DNA from: Clostridiales bacterium
Lineage (GTDB): Bacteria > Bacillota > Clostridia > Saccharofermentanales > DTU023
Length of the DNA: 28,767 bases
Assembly (NCBI GenBank): GCA_004556455.1
Contig: SFGY01000010.1
Span: forward strand, 1-28,767
Direction of reading: 5' to 3'
The notes beneath the pieces were generated by a model. The model did no database searches, was not told where the DNA came from, and was given only the letters and a program-made list of their open reading frames with translations. This document shows positions 6,711 through 14,892 of the stretch, piece by piece (position 1 is the stretch's first letter; every line of letters begins with the position of its first letter). The position numbers and the translations under genes are program-made.

Positions 6711-7844
6711 TTACTGGCCGTAGCCTGGCTCTTCTTTATTTGGCAGGGTGATGAGTTCATACTCCAGTTGGCCGAGGCCAATTTCTGCAGCATAGTCTAT
6801 CTGATGACGCCAGTTGGTTCCGGGGTGAAGGGCGTTAAAATAATCTTCGCCGGGGGCGAGGCCGTCCAGGGCTGAGCCCGGAAGAGGTCTTTGTTTAAGG
6901 CACATCTCAGTGCAGGCAAGATCGAGGGCAACAGGGTCTTTGGAACAGAACATCCCCAGATTGGGAAGAATCGGGGTATCGTTTTCACTGTGGCAGTCGC
7001 AGAAGGGCGAGATGTCTGTGGCGATGAGGATGTGAAAGTGCGGACGGCCAGCGATGACGGCCGCGGCGTATTCATCAATCTTCTCGTTGAGAATATCGTT
7101 GCTCTCATCTCCGGGAGCAGCAATGGCATCTTTGGGGCAGACGCCGATACAGCGCCCGCAGCCCACGCATTTATCGTGGTCGATGTGAGCCCTGGCCTGG
7201 ACAAAGGAAATGGCGTTCTGTGCGCACTCGCGCTTACATCGTCCGCAGGCAATGCAGCTTTCCGGATCGACCTGAGGTTTCCCTGCATTGTGCATGGCCA
7301 TTTTCCCCGCCCGGGAACCGCAGCCCATGCCCAGGTTTTTGAGCGTACCGCCGATGCCTGTGGATTCGTGAGACTTAAAGTGCGATAGCGAAATGATGGC
7401 GTCTGCGTCCATGATCGCGCGGCCAATGAGCGCCGTTTTGAAGATGCGTCCGTTGGGGACAGGGACGGCGATATCATCGGTGCCTTTGAGACCGTCGCCG
7501 ATCAGTACCTGAGCGCCAGTCTGGAAAGGCGAGTAGCCGTTGCGGTAGGCTGTTTCGATATGTTCCAGCGCATCTTTGCGCGAGCCCACGTAGAGCGTAT
7601 TACAGTCGGTGAGAAAGGGTTTCGAACCCAGAGCGCGCAATTTTTCGACCAGCGCCGCGGCATATTGCGGCCTCAGATAAGCCATGTTTCCAGCCTCGCC
7701 AAAATGAATCTTTATGGCCGTATAGCTGTTGCGCCAAGGCATCTTGCGGAAGCCGGAAAACTCCAGCAGGCGCAGAAACTTCTCAGGGATATTTTCTTCC
7801 GTGTTCGCACGCATATCGGCGAAGTAAACTTTGCTTGCAGTCAT
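6711..7844 (-). CDS. DUF362 domain protein with two [4Fe-4S] ferredoxin motifs
   Basis: This is a 377-residue cytoplasmic protein. Residues 1-185 match the DUF362 pattern: KIHFGEAGNMAYLRP, FLTDCNTLY, ISLSHFKSHESTGIGGTLKN, LGMGCGSRAGK. Then come two CxxCxxCxxxC clusters (C197-C207 and C226-C236) that should each bind a [4Fe-4S] centre. The C-terminal third continues the DUF362 fold (NLGMFCSKDPVALDLAC). The family's reaction is not established; ferredoxin fusions suggest electron transfer. The ATG at 7844 follows AAGGAGAG at good spacing; a GTG one codon upstream is also open. It is transcribed from a strong promoter that overlaps the divergent PBP promoter. Confidence 0.85.
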   Translation of the reverse strand: MTASKVYFADMRANTEENIPEKFLRLLEFSGFRKMPWRNSYTAIKIHFGEAGNMAYLRPQYAAALVEKLRALGSKPFLTDCNTLYVGSRKDALEHIETAYRNGYSPFQTGAQVLIGDGLKGTDDIAVPVPNGRIFKTALIGRAIMDADAIISLSHFKSHESTGIGGTLKNLGMGCGSRAGKMAMHNAGKPQVDPESCIACGRCKRECAQNAISFVQARAHIDHDKCVGCGRCIGVCPKDAIAAPGDESNDILNEKIDEYAAAVIAGRPHFHILIATDISPFCDCHSENDTPILPNLGMFCSKDPVALDLACTEMCLKQRPLPGSALDGLAPGEDYFNALHPGTNWRHQIDYAAEIGLGQLEYELITLPNKEEPGYGQ

Positions 7845-7887
7845 CACTTCTCTCCTTTTCCTCTTGCAGCAGGACTTCTCGCTGCAT

Positions 7888-7924
7888 TTGAATCACAACC
7901 GTCTCATTGAATCACATCAGTCTC
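7888..7924. repeat. Two tandem 18-base direct repeats in the divergent promoter region
   Basis: TTGAATCACAACCGTCTC (7888-7905) and TTGAATCACATCAGTCTC (7907-7924) match at 16 of 18 positions with a 19-base period, close to two helical turns. The second copy contains the -35 of the plus-strand PBP promoter. In the other direction both copies fall in the untranslated leader of the DUF362 transcript. This is the layout of a regulator-binding site. Confidence 0.6.
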
Positions 7925-7935
7925 TTTATTATAAT
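7907..7935 (+). promoter_or_regulatory. Promoter of the penicillin-binding protein gene
   Basis: TTGAAT (-35, 7907-7912) and a perfect TATAAT (-10, 7930-7935) are separated by exactly 17 bases. Transcription would start near 7942, about 40 bases before the ATG at 7982. Confidence 0.65.
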
Positions 7936-7955
7936 GATGTGATGAATTTTCTCAA
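7928..7955 (-). promoter_or_regulatory. Promoter of the DUF362 gene, overlapping the PBP promoter
   Basis: On the minus strand TTGAGA (-35, 7955-7950, five of six) and a perfect TATAAT (-10, 7933-7928) are separated by 16 bases. Its -10 shares six bases (7928-7935 region) with the plus-strand -10, because the sequence TTATAA is self-complementary. Polymerase should not be able to open both promoters at once. Confidence 0.6.
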
Positions 7956-7981
7956 AATCAGAATTTCTCAATACACGGTAC

Positions 7982-10534
7982 ATGAGCATGATGCAAAATA
8001 ATCAGCGATCTTCTTCTGCACCTGGAGCAGGCGTCCCCCAAACGCCTTCACCGGCTTCACGCATTCCAGTCCCTGAGGGAAGGCGTTCCTTTCCTGCTTC
8101 TGCATCAGGTCATAAGACTTCGGGCAAAGGCGTGCGCGAGGAACTCAGCTCCCGCTCTGCAGCGGGCAATTTGTCTAAGGCAGAAGGTCGTCCCGTCTCA
8201 GCAGCAGACCGGAGCCCCCAGGCTCTGCCTGTGAAAAAAAAGCAGAAGCCACGCCGACGTGGCATCGGCCGCCGCGTCAAGGGCAAGCCCAGTTCTTCGC
8301 CCAACAGCCTCGGCTTTTTCCGCTTTTTCAGCATGTTTATCAGCCAGGGGCTGAAAGTTCTGCTGATTTTCTTTCTGCTCTTTTGCTTTGCACTGCTGGG
8401 TCTGGGGACCGGCCTGCTTTCCGGTTACATTTCCACTGTCAAAGGAGTGGAAATTTCAGACATCAACAGCTTGTTGAGCAGTGAGCGCACGAAAATTCTT
8501 GATATGAACGGCGATGTCATCGACACGCTGAAAGGCAGCGGCTCCACCTCGGAATTTGTGCCTTTCTCCGAGATTAAGGACAGCTACATTGACGATGCTT
8601 TTATCGCAATTGAGGACGAGCGCTTCGAGTCTCACCCGGGGATCGACAGCAAGCGTATTCTCTCCGCTCTCGTGAGCTTTATTGTGACCAGCGGCAACCC
8701 TACGCACGGCGGCTCCACAATTACGCAGCAGGTCGTGCGTATGATTACCGGCCAGGATGAACGCTCCGCTCAGCGCAAAATTCAGGAGTGGTATAACGCC
8801 ATCGAGCTGGAAAAAAACCGCTCGAAAGACTCGATTATGGAGCTTTATCTGAATCTTGTCCCCATGGCCAACAATCTCCGCGGTGTTCAGACCGCCGCCA
8901 AAGCCTATTTCAACAAGGACGCCCGGGATCTGAATCTGGCTGAATGCGCCCTGCTTGCAGGCATACCCAACCGTCCCCAGACCTACAATCCCATGACCGA
9001 ATATGGTCGCCGCAACTGTCTCCGCCGCATGCGCATTGTGCTCACCAATATGCTGGAGAGAGAACGCATTACGCCCCAGCAATACGACGAAGCCCTGAAC
9101 ACAGAAATCCGCTTTGACTTTCGCAATCAGGAAAAGGATGAAGAAAATGTCCACAACTGGTTTGTCGAATACGTGATCGACGAGGTTCAGCGCGATCTAA
9201 TCAGCAAGAAAGGCTACAACCCTGAACTTGCCGCCATGGCCGTCTATAACTACGGCCTCATCATCGAGACCGCTGAGGATCCCGAGGCTCAGAAAAAACT
9301 GGAAGAGGTCTTTAAGGATGAAAGCCTCTTTGTCCAGGACAAAACTCAGATCCCCGATACGCCGGAACATCCACAGGCTGCCATCACCCTGATGGATAAC
9401 CGTGAAGGCTCGCGCGGGCTGGTGCGGGCCATTGTCGGCGGCTACGGGGAGAAAAAGGCCAATCTTGTCTTTAACCTGGCCACAGACGCCCATCGCCAGC
9501 CTGGCTCCTCAATTAAACCGGTGCTGGTCTATGCTCCCGCCATTGAGGTCGGCGCGATTTCTCAGGCCACACCTCTGGACGATAAGCCCATGCACCTCGA
9601 CCCCAACGATCCCTCCCGCGAGTACCCGCAGAACTATTCCCGAACCTATCGTGGTCCCGTCACGCTGGAATACGCCATCCTTATGTCTCTCAATACGATC
9701 GCCGCGGAAATCTATGCGAAGCGTCTCGGCCCGGAAGTCGGTCTGTCCTATCTCAAGGAAAGCGGTGTGGACCGCACCGACGAACCTTACGTTGCCACCT
9801 CTCTGGGCGGCTTTTCCAAAGGCATGAGCAGCTATGAAATGGCCGAAGCCTACAGTGTTCTCGCCAACGGCGGCGTCTACACCAAGCCTTCCGCCTATCT
9901 GCGCGTCTTAAATCAGGATGGCACCGTCCTGCTCGATAATACCGTCCGCGAAAGCCATCGCGTGTACCGTCCGGGAACGACGTACATTATCACGCAGATG
10001 CTGCGCAAGGTGGCCGAAGTCGACTGGAACTTTGCCATGCCCTCAAATACCCTGGCGGCAGGCAAGACCGGAACGACGGAAAATTTCCGCGATGTCTGGT
10101 TCTGCGGCTACACCCCCTACTACACCGCAGCCGTCTGGTATGGCTACGCTAACGCCAGCGGCCGCAATACCTCTGTCCCGGAGATTGACGGCAAAAACCC
10201 CTGCCGCATCTGGAAAGCCTGCATGGAATCTCTGCACCAGGATCTTCCCAGAGCCGACTGGGCGCGTCCGGACGATGTCATCAACCTCACCGTCTGCAAA
10301 GAGTCCGGCATGGTCGCCACAGAATACTGTGAAGAAAAGATGAATGTTCTCCTGCTCGATGGTTCTCCGGCCAATCCCTCCGAACCCTGCAGCCTTCATA
10401 CCGCCGAAAAGCAGCGTGAAAAAGAGATGGAAGAGATGCGCAACCGCATGACCCTGCCCAATGGTCTGCCCGTACCCACCATCACTCTTCCCCTCAATCC
10501 GAACCATGGGAACAGCGGCTTCAGGATTCCCTGA
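7982..10534 (+). CDS. ponA: Class A penicillin-binding protein (bifunctional peptidoglycan glycosyltransferase/transpeptidase)
   Basis: This 850-residue enzyme polymerises and cross-links peptidoglycan at the outer face of the membrane. Residues 1-115 are a long, basic, Ser/Pro-rich cytoplasmic tail. A membrane anchor follows at about 123-150. The GT51 glycosyltransferase domain shows IEDERF (catalytic E211), GGSTITQQ (243-250) and ELYLNLVPM. The transpeptidase domain has GSSIKP (nucleophile S509, K512), SLN (569-571) and KTGTT (695-699). The C-terminal tail is short and carries no PASTA domain. The gene has its own sigma-A-like promoter. No good Shine-Dalgarno precedes the ATG at 7982, and ATGs at 7988 and 7991 are equally possible starts. 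The gene symbol is by family analogy. Confidence 0.93.
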   Translation: MSMMQNNQRSSSAPGAGVPQTPSPASRIPVPEGRRSFPASASGHKTSGKGVREELSSRSAAGNLSKAEGRPVSAADRSPQALPVKKKQKPRRRGIGRRVKGKPSSSPNSLGFFRFFSMFISQGLKVLLIFFLLFCFALLGLGTGLLSGYISTVKGVEISDINSLLSSERTKILDMNGDVIDTLKGSGSTSEFVPFSEIKDSYIDDAFIAIEDERFESHPGIDSKRILSALVSFIVTSGNPTHGGSTITQQVVRMITGQDERSAQRKIQEWYNAIELEKNRSKDSIMELYLNLVPMANNLRGVQTAAKAYFNKDARDLNLAECALLAGIPNRPQTYNPMTEYGRRNCLRRMRIVLTNMLERERITPQQYDEALNTEIRFDFRNQEKDEENVHNWFVEYVIDEVQRDLISKKGYNPELAAMAVYNYGLIIETAEDPEAQKKLEEVFKDESLFVQDKTQIPDTPEHPQAAITLMDNREGSRGLVRAIVGGYGEKKANLVFNLATDAHRQPGSSIKPVLVYAPAIEVGAISQATPLDDKPMHLDPNDPSREYPQNYSRTYRGPVTLEYAILMSLNTIAAEIYAKRLGPEVGLSYLKESGVDRTDEPYVATSLGGFSKGMSSYEMAEAYSVLANGGVYTKPSAYLRVLNQDGTVLLDNTVRESHRVYRPGTTYIITQMLRKVAEVDWNFAMPSNTLAAGKTGTTENFRDVWFCGYTPYYTAAVWYGYANASGRNTSVPEIDGKNPCRIWKACMESLHQDLPRADWARPDDVINLTVCKESGMVATEYCEEKMNVLLLDGSPANPSEPCSLHTAEKQREKEMEEMRNRMTLPNGLPVPTITLPLNPNHGNSGFRIP

Positions 10535-10622
10535 GCTTTCATGAACCCATGAACAGACCCCTCCCGGTCAAGCTTCTCAAAAGTCTTCATTCAACACCCC
10601 TGAGGTCAGAAAGGAAATTTTC

Positions 10623-11453
10623 ATGGAAACGTACAGCCTCGATTTTTATCAGAAAAGCGCCGACGCCATTCTCGCCAAACTTAAGGAAAAGCCTGAAATT
10701 GCCATGATTCTGGGTTCTTCTCTGGGGCCTCTTGGCGATGAAATTGAAGATCGCCTCGAAATACCTTATGCCGACGTCCCCAATATGCTGCGTTCGACAG
10801 CCCCAGGGCACGCCAGCAAATTTATTTTCGGCCGTCTTCAGGGCAAAGCCGTGGTCGCCCTCTCAGGACGCTTTCACTCCTATGAGGGCTACAGTTTTGA
10901 GGCCCTCGCTCAACCCGTGCGCGTCCTCAAACTGCTCGGGGTCAAAACCCTTATTCTGACCAATGCAGCGGGCTGCGTCCGCACGGACTGGAATCAGGGC
11001 GATGTCATGCTCATCACCGACCACATCAAACTCATGGGTGACAGCCCGATGCGCGGGCCAAATCTTGACGCTTTCGGCGAACGCTTTTTCGACACCTCAG
11101 AAATGTACAGCAAGCGCCTGCGCCGTCTCGCCTGGCAGGCTGCCGACGAACTGGATCAGAATGAGAGCACGCACGAGGGCGTGTATTTCTTCATGCCCGG
11201 GCCGCAATACGAAACGCCCGCGGAAATCCGGGCGATCCGCATTCTCGGCGGCGATGCCGTAGGCATGTCGACCGTCACCGAAGCCTTGACGGCCGCGCAC
11301 TGCGGCATGGAAGTTCTGGCCTTTTCGCTGCTCACCAACATGGCCGCAGGCATTGGCAACGACAAGCTTTCGGATGCGGAAGTGGCTGCCGGGGCAGCAA
11401 AGACCGCGCATCGCCTGCAGGCTCTGCTGCGCCGGATAGTCCAAAAGCTCTGA
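10623..11453 (+). CDS. Purine nucleoside phosphorylase (trimeric, 6-oxopurine type)
   Basis: This 276-residue PNP/MTAP-family phosphorylase splits a purine nucleoside with phosphate into base and (deoxy)ribose-1-phosphate. Visible features: GSSLGPLGDEI (31-41), phosphate loop GRFHSYEGYS (82-91), TNAAG (113-117), DHIKLMGDSPMRGPN (133-147), MPGPQYETPAEIR with E197, VGMSTVTEA (213-221) and LLTNMAAGI with N239. In trimeric PNPs this Glu/Asn pair selects 6-oxopurines (inosine, guanosine), while MTA phosphorylases usually differ here, so it should not cleave adenosine analogues directly. AAAGGAA precedes the ATG. The deaminase gene follows after 48 bases and an isomerase follows that. This suggests the PNP acts on a deaminated nucleoside such as 5'-methylthioinosine or 5'-deoxyinosine. 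Confidence 0.92.
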   Translation: METYSLDFYQKSADAILAKLKEKPEIAMILGSSLGPLGDEIEDRLEIPYADVPNMLRSTAPGHASKFIFGRLQGKAVVALSGRFHSYEGYSFEALAQPVRVLKLLGVKTLILTNAAGCVRTDWNQGDVMLITDHIKLMGDSPMRGPNLDAFGERFFDTSEMYSKRLRRLAWQAADELDQNESTHEGVYFFMPGPQYETPAEIRAIRILGGDAVGMSTVTEALTAAHCGMEVLAFSLLTNMAAGIGNDKLSDAEVAAGAAKTAHRLQALLRRIVQKL

Positions 11454-11501
11454 TTTTTTCGGGCTAATGCTTGCCCCAATCAACAGTGGAGAAGGAAAAC
11501 C

Positions 11502-12959
11502 ATGCTCATTAAAAACTGCAGCTACCTGAAACCCAATGGAGAAATCGCTGAGAAGGCGTATTGGCTGATTCAAGATGGTCGACTTCACGAATTGAGCGAG
11601 GCGGAAGCCAGGGCCGAAGAAAAGCGTCTCTGCACCTTGCCCCAGGCTAAGCTTTCAGGCCGTACGAACTCGGACGAAAGCCTCTTCTGTCCCCCGGTTT
11701 TAGATGCCTCAGGCCTTTTTGCGCTCCCCGCTTTTGCCGATGCGCACTGCCACGTCCCCATGGTGCTTCTGCGTGGCTATGGTGAGGGCCTTCCCCTCCA
11801 GCGCTGGCTGGAAGAACGCGTTTTTCCCTATGAGGCGACCCTGAGCGACGAAGACGTCTACTGGGGTTCCCTGCTCGGCATCTCTGAGCTGCTGGCCTCC
11901 GGCTGCGCCTCTTTCTCAGATATGTACATGAATCTTCCCGGGATTTGCCGCGCTGTCCTTGAGTCGGGAATCAAGGCAAACCTTTCCCACGGCTGCAGCT
12001 GCCCCGGTCAGAATCTCCCCTTTGAGCAGACGAACGCTCTCAAGGGGACCGAGGCCATTTTCAACGCAATCAGGAACAGCAGAAAAGCAAGGGCTGAGCT
12101 GGCTCCTTCCACGCCAGACGGCGGGACTTTGGATACGACAATCTCTGCCAGCTCAGAGGAGAGCCGCCTGCGGGCCGATCTGGCTCTGCATGCCGAATAT
12201 ACCTCCGGGGAGACCACGGCGCGCACCATCGTCGAAGCGGCGAAAGCCCACAAGCTGCGCTTGCAAATTCATCTCTCCGAAACAGAAAAAGAACATGAAG
12301 AAGCGAAAGTCCGTCGTGGCGGCCGCAGTCCTCTCGCCTATCTGGCCGCTTGCGGAGCGCTCGAAGTACCGGTGATTTTCGCTCATGCCGTGTGGCTGGA
12401 GGAGAGTGACTTTGCCCTTCTCCGTCAGGCCGTGAAACAGGGGGCAGATATTACCCTGGTCCATAATCCCAGCTCCAATCTCAAGTTAGGTTCCGGTATC
12501 GCAGATCTTAAGCGCTGGCAGGAGGCCGGCGTCAACATCGCCATTGGCACGGACGGCGCTTCCTCGAACAATAACCTGGATATGCTGGAAGAGATCATGC
12601 TGGCCTCCCTCCTGCAAAAGGGCCAGAGCCGCGATCCCATGTTCATGGATCCGGCCATGAGCTTCCAGCTGGCCTCTGAGGGCGGGTACCTCGCACAGGG
12701 CCGAAAAGACTGCGGGCGTATCGAAGAAGGGGCCAGGGCCGATCTCGTTTTCTTTAAGCTGGATTCTCCCTGGCTGCTGCCGCTCTATGACGTGCTCGCC
12801 AATCTTCTCTACAGCGGCAACCGCAATAATATTGAGCTGACCATGGTGGATGGCGACATTCTGTATCGCCGGGGCCGCTTCGCCCACATCGACATGAGCC
12901 GGGTGCAAAGGGAAATCCTCCGCATTCAAAAAGAAAAAGCTTCCCTGCTGAAAAGCTGA
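11502..12959 (+). CDS. mtaD: 5'-methylthioadenosine / S-adenosylhomocysteine deaminase-type amidohydrolase
   Basis: This 485-residue metal-dependent amidohydrolase resembles MtaD/TrzN-type aminohydrolases. Metal and catalytic residues are present: H82 and H84 in FADAHCHVPMVLLRGYGEGLP, H257 in QIHLSETEKEHEE, H295 in FAHAVWL, and D351 in IGTDGASSNNNLD. HNPSSNLKLGSGIA is the family's substrate-pocket motif. These enzymes remove the 6-amino group of adenosine derivatives (MTA, SAH, 5'-deoxyadenosine, adenosine). A poorly conserved stretch at about 190-225, rich in Ser and Thr, looks like an insert compared with typical ~430-residue members, and the HxPYT motif reads HAEYTSG. AGAAGGAAAA precedes the ATG. 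Position between a 6-oxopurine PNP and an MtnA-like isomerase supports a role in MTA or 5'-deoxyadenosine salvage. The exact substrate is inferred. Confidence 0.85.
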   Translation: MLIKNCSYLKPNGEIAEKAYWLIQDGRLHELSEAEARAEEKRLCTLPQAKLSGRTNSDESLFCPPVLDASGLFALPAFADAHCHVPMVLLRGYGEGLPLQRWLEERVFPYEATLSDEDVYWGSLLGISELLASGCASFSDMYMNLPGICRAVLESGIKANLSHGCSCPGQNLPFEQTNALKGTEAIFNAIRNSRKARAELAPSTPDGGTLDTTISASSEESRLRADLALHAEYTSGETTARTIVEAAKAHKLRLQIHLSETEKEHEEAKVRRGGRSPLAYLAACGALEVPVIFAHAVWLEESDFALLRQAVKQGADITLVHNPSSNLKLGSGIADLKRWQEAGVNIAIGTDGASSNNNLDMLEEIMLASLLQKGQSRDPMFMDPAMSFQLASEGGYLAQGRKDCGRIEEGARADLVFFKLDSPWLLPLYDVLANLLYSGNRNNIELTMVDGDILYRRGRFAHIDMSRVQREILRIQKEKASLLKS

Positions 12960-12975
12960 ATTTTAAGGAGATCTT

Positions 12976-14025
12976 ATGCGCTTCGATCACGACCTTGCCT
13001 TTATGCTTCGCTACGAAAATATCGCCTGGTACGACGAAGAAAAGGCGCTGGTGCGCATTCTCGACCGGCGGATTTACCCCATTCGTACAGAATTTGTGAA
13101 CTGCCGCAGTCATGGGGAAGTTGCCGAGGCCATCGCGAAGATGGTGACGCAGAGCTATGGCCCTTATACCGCGGCGGCCATGGGCATGGCTCTGGCCGCC
13201 CGCGAATGCGCCGGGCAAAGCCGGGACAGGCAGATGGCTCATTTGCAGGCTGCGGCCTCCTGCCTCGCCAGCGCCAGGCCGACCACCGCCAGACAGATGC
13301 AGCGCATCACTCAACGCGCTCTGGAAGCAGCCTCGCATGCCCTTGACGCAGGCGAAAGCCGTCTTGATCGCCGCTTATTTGAGCTGGCCGTTGAGGCTCT
13401 GGAAGAAAAGTACCGCAGCATTGAGCGTCAGGGCAAGGATCTGATCTCTTTTTTCCCTGCACGGGGTCGTGTGATGACGCAGTGCTTTGCCGATACCGTC
13501 ATCGGCATGATGCTGCGGGCCTGTCGTGCTGAGGGCAAAGAGATTGAATTTTTCTGTCCGGAAACGCGCCCCTTTTACCAGGGTTCACGCCTGACGGCTT
13601 CGGTGATCTGCGACATGGGCTTCCCTGTCACGGTGATCTGCGATAACATGCCGGCCTTTACTCTGGAGCATAAGGGCATCGACCTCTTTACCTCGGCCTC
13701 CGATGTCATTACCCTGGACGGGCACATCATCAACAAAGTCGGCACCTTCCAGATTGCCCTGGCCGCAAGCCATTTTGGCATCCCCTACTACTGCACGGGC
13801 AATCCCGACCGAGATCACCCCGATCTTTCCACCATCGTCATTGAAGAGCGCAAGCCCGAAGAAGTCCTTGAATCCATGGGACAGCGCCTCGTGATGGATG
13901 GCGTCCAGGCCTACTATCCGGCTTTTGATATTACCCCTCCCGAACTCTGCCGGGCTATCGTCACCACGAGGGGCAGCTTCGCCCCGAAAAAAGTCGCCGA
14001 TTTTTTTCAATCATCGGTGGACTAA
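12976..14025 (+). CDS. MtnA/eIF2B-family sugar-1-phosphate isomerase
   Basis: This 349-residue protein belongs to the family of 5-methylthioribose-1-phosphate isomerase (MtnA), ribose-1,5-bisphosphate isomerase and eIF2B alpha. Visible: N-terminal ILDRRIYPIRTEFVNCRS (28-45), SARPTTARQM (99-108), the catalytic cysteine position C170 in RVMTQCFADT, CPETRPFYQGSRLTA (194-208), the catalytic aspartate position D243 in SASDVI, and NKVGTFQIALAASHFGIPYY. The RGAPAIG loop of canonical MtnA is replaced by TQSYGPYTAAAMG (58-70). AAGGAG lies just before the ATG, 16 bases after the deaminase stop, so the two are surely co-transcribed. With the PNP it would turn 5-methylthio- or 5-deoxyribose-1-phosphate into the ribulose form. 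No MtnB/aldolase partner is in the window. Confidence 0.85.
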   Translation: MRFDHDLAFMLRYENIAWYDEEKALVRILDRRIYPIRTEFVNCRSHGEVAEAIAKMVTQSYGPYTAAAMGMALAARECAGQSRDRQMAHLQAAASCLASARPTTARQMQRITQRALEAASHALDAGESRLDRRLFELAVEALEEKYRSIERQGKDLISFFPARGRVMTQCFADTVIGMMLRACRAEGKEIEFFCPETRPFYQGSRLTASVICDMGFPVTVICDNMPAFTLEHKGIDLFTSASDVITLDGHIINKVGTFQIALAASHFGIPYYCTGNPDRDHPDLSTIVIEERKPEEVLESMGQRLVMDGVQAYYPAFDITPPELCRAIVTTRGSFAPKKVADFFQSSVD

Positions 14026-14078
14026 ACCTCTGTTAAGCCTGAAACAAGGCCATTTCCAGCAGAAAGCCTCAGCCGCTG

Positions 14079-14087
14079 TGCTATAAT
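14079..14087 (+). promoter_or_regulatory. Extended -10 promoter for the AlkD-like gene
   Basis: TGC followed by a perfect TATAAT (14082-14087) forms an extended -10 element. I see no clear -35, which such promoters can do without. It lies 27 bases before the ATG at 14114 and separates this gene from the upstream salvage genes. Confidence 0.5.
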
Positions 14088-14113
14088 GAAAGGGCGGACG
14101 GGAGGGAACAAAG

Positions 14114-14767
14114 ATGAACTTTAAACAATTATGCACCGACCTGATTAAAGAAGCCGATCCTCAGAAGGCTGAGACCATGACGCGCCTCATGGGCTCCGAG
14201 TTTAAGTTTCTGGGTGTTGATGCCAAAGCCCGCCGCCGCATTATGCAGCCTTATCTCAGGGAAGCTGCCGAAACCGAGACGGAGATCGACTGGGATTTCG
14301 TCGCCTGCTGCTGGGATCAGAACCTCCGTGAGTTTCGCTATCTGGCTTTGCAGTACCTGCTGCGTCAACGCAACCTGCTGGCCAACGATGCCTATAAAAA
14401 GCTGGAAAAACTCATGAAAGATCAGCCGGGTTGGGATACAGGAAACTATTTCCAGAAAATCGTCAATTTTCTGACGGCACGCTATCCTCAGACCAAAAAG
14501 ACCGTGCTGCGCTGGAGCAACTCCGATGATCCCTGGTTTAAACGGGTCGCCCTGCTGCACCAGTTGGATCGGGGCGCCTATGCCGACCTCGAGCTGCAGG
14601 AAAAAATTCTGCTCAATTGCCTGGGTCCACAGGAAAAGCCCGTCAAACTGGCTGTCGGACGCTGCCTGCGCGATCTGCAAAGATCCTTTCCCGATTTTGT
14701 CAGGCAGTTTTGCGAGGATCATGCCGACGGACTTTCCCCGCTGAGCCTGAAAGAGCTGAAGGCCTGA
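14114..14767 (+). CDS. DNA alkylation repair protein, AlkD-like HEAT-repeat fold, with altered catalytic position
   Basis: This 217-residue helical-repeat protein aligns by eye along its length with AlkD, the alkylpurine DNA glycosylase of Bacillus cereus. Matching parts are LMGSEFKFLGVDAKARRRI near the N-terminus, REFRYLALQYL, RWSNSDDPWFKRVALLHQL, AVGRCLRDL and LSPLSLKE at the C-terminus. In AlkD the active residues are W109, D113 and R148. Here W107 and R144 are kept, but the aspartate position reads N111 (GWDTGN instead of WWDTVD; codon AAC). Activity may therefore be altered or lost, with DNA binding retained. It has its own promoter-like element and GGAGGG seven bases before the ATG. Family sure; enzymatic function uncertain. 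Confidence 0.82.
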   Translation: MNFKQLCTDLIKEADPQKAETMTRLMGSEFKFLGVDAKARRRIMQPYLREAAETETEIDWDFVACCWDQNLREFRYLALQYLLRQRNLLANDAYKKLEKLMKDQPGWDTGNYFQKIVNFLTARYPQTKKTVLRWSNSDDPWFKRVALLHQLDRGAYADLELQEKILLNCLGPQEKPVKLAVGRCLRDLQRSFPDFVRQFCEDHADGLSPLSLKELKA

Positions 14768-14892
14768 GCTTTAGATCTAAAACGTCAACTTAAGGCTGAA
14801 CACAGGCTTTCAAACAAGCTGAAAGGGGTCGCGAAGACTTCTCAAAAAAGAACCGAAGGCTCACGAAGGCTTTTCATTTTGGAGGATTAATT

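Noticed and set aside
8456..9154. 232-codon minus-strand open frame
   Set aside because: Shadow of the PBP glycosyltransferase domain.
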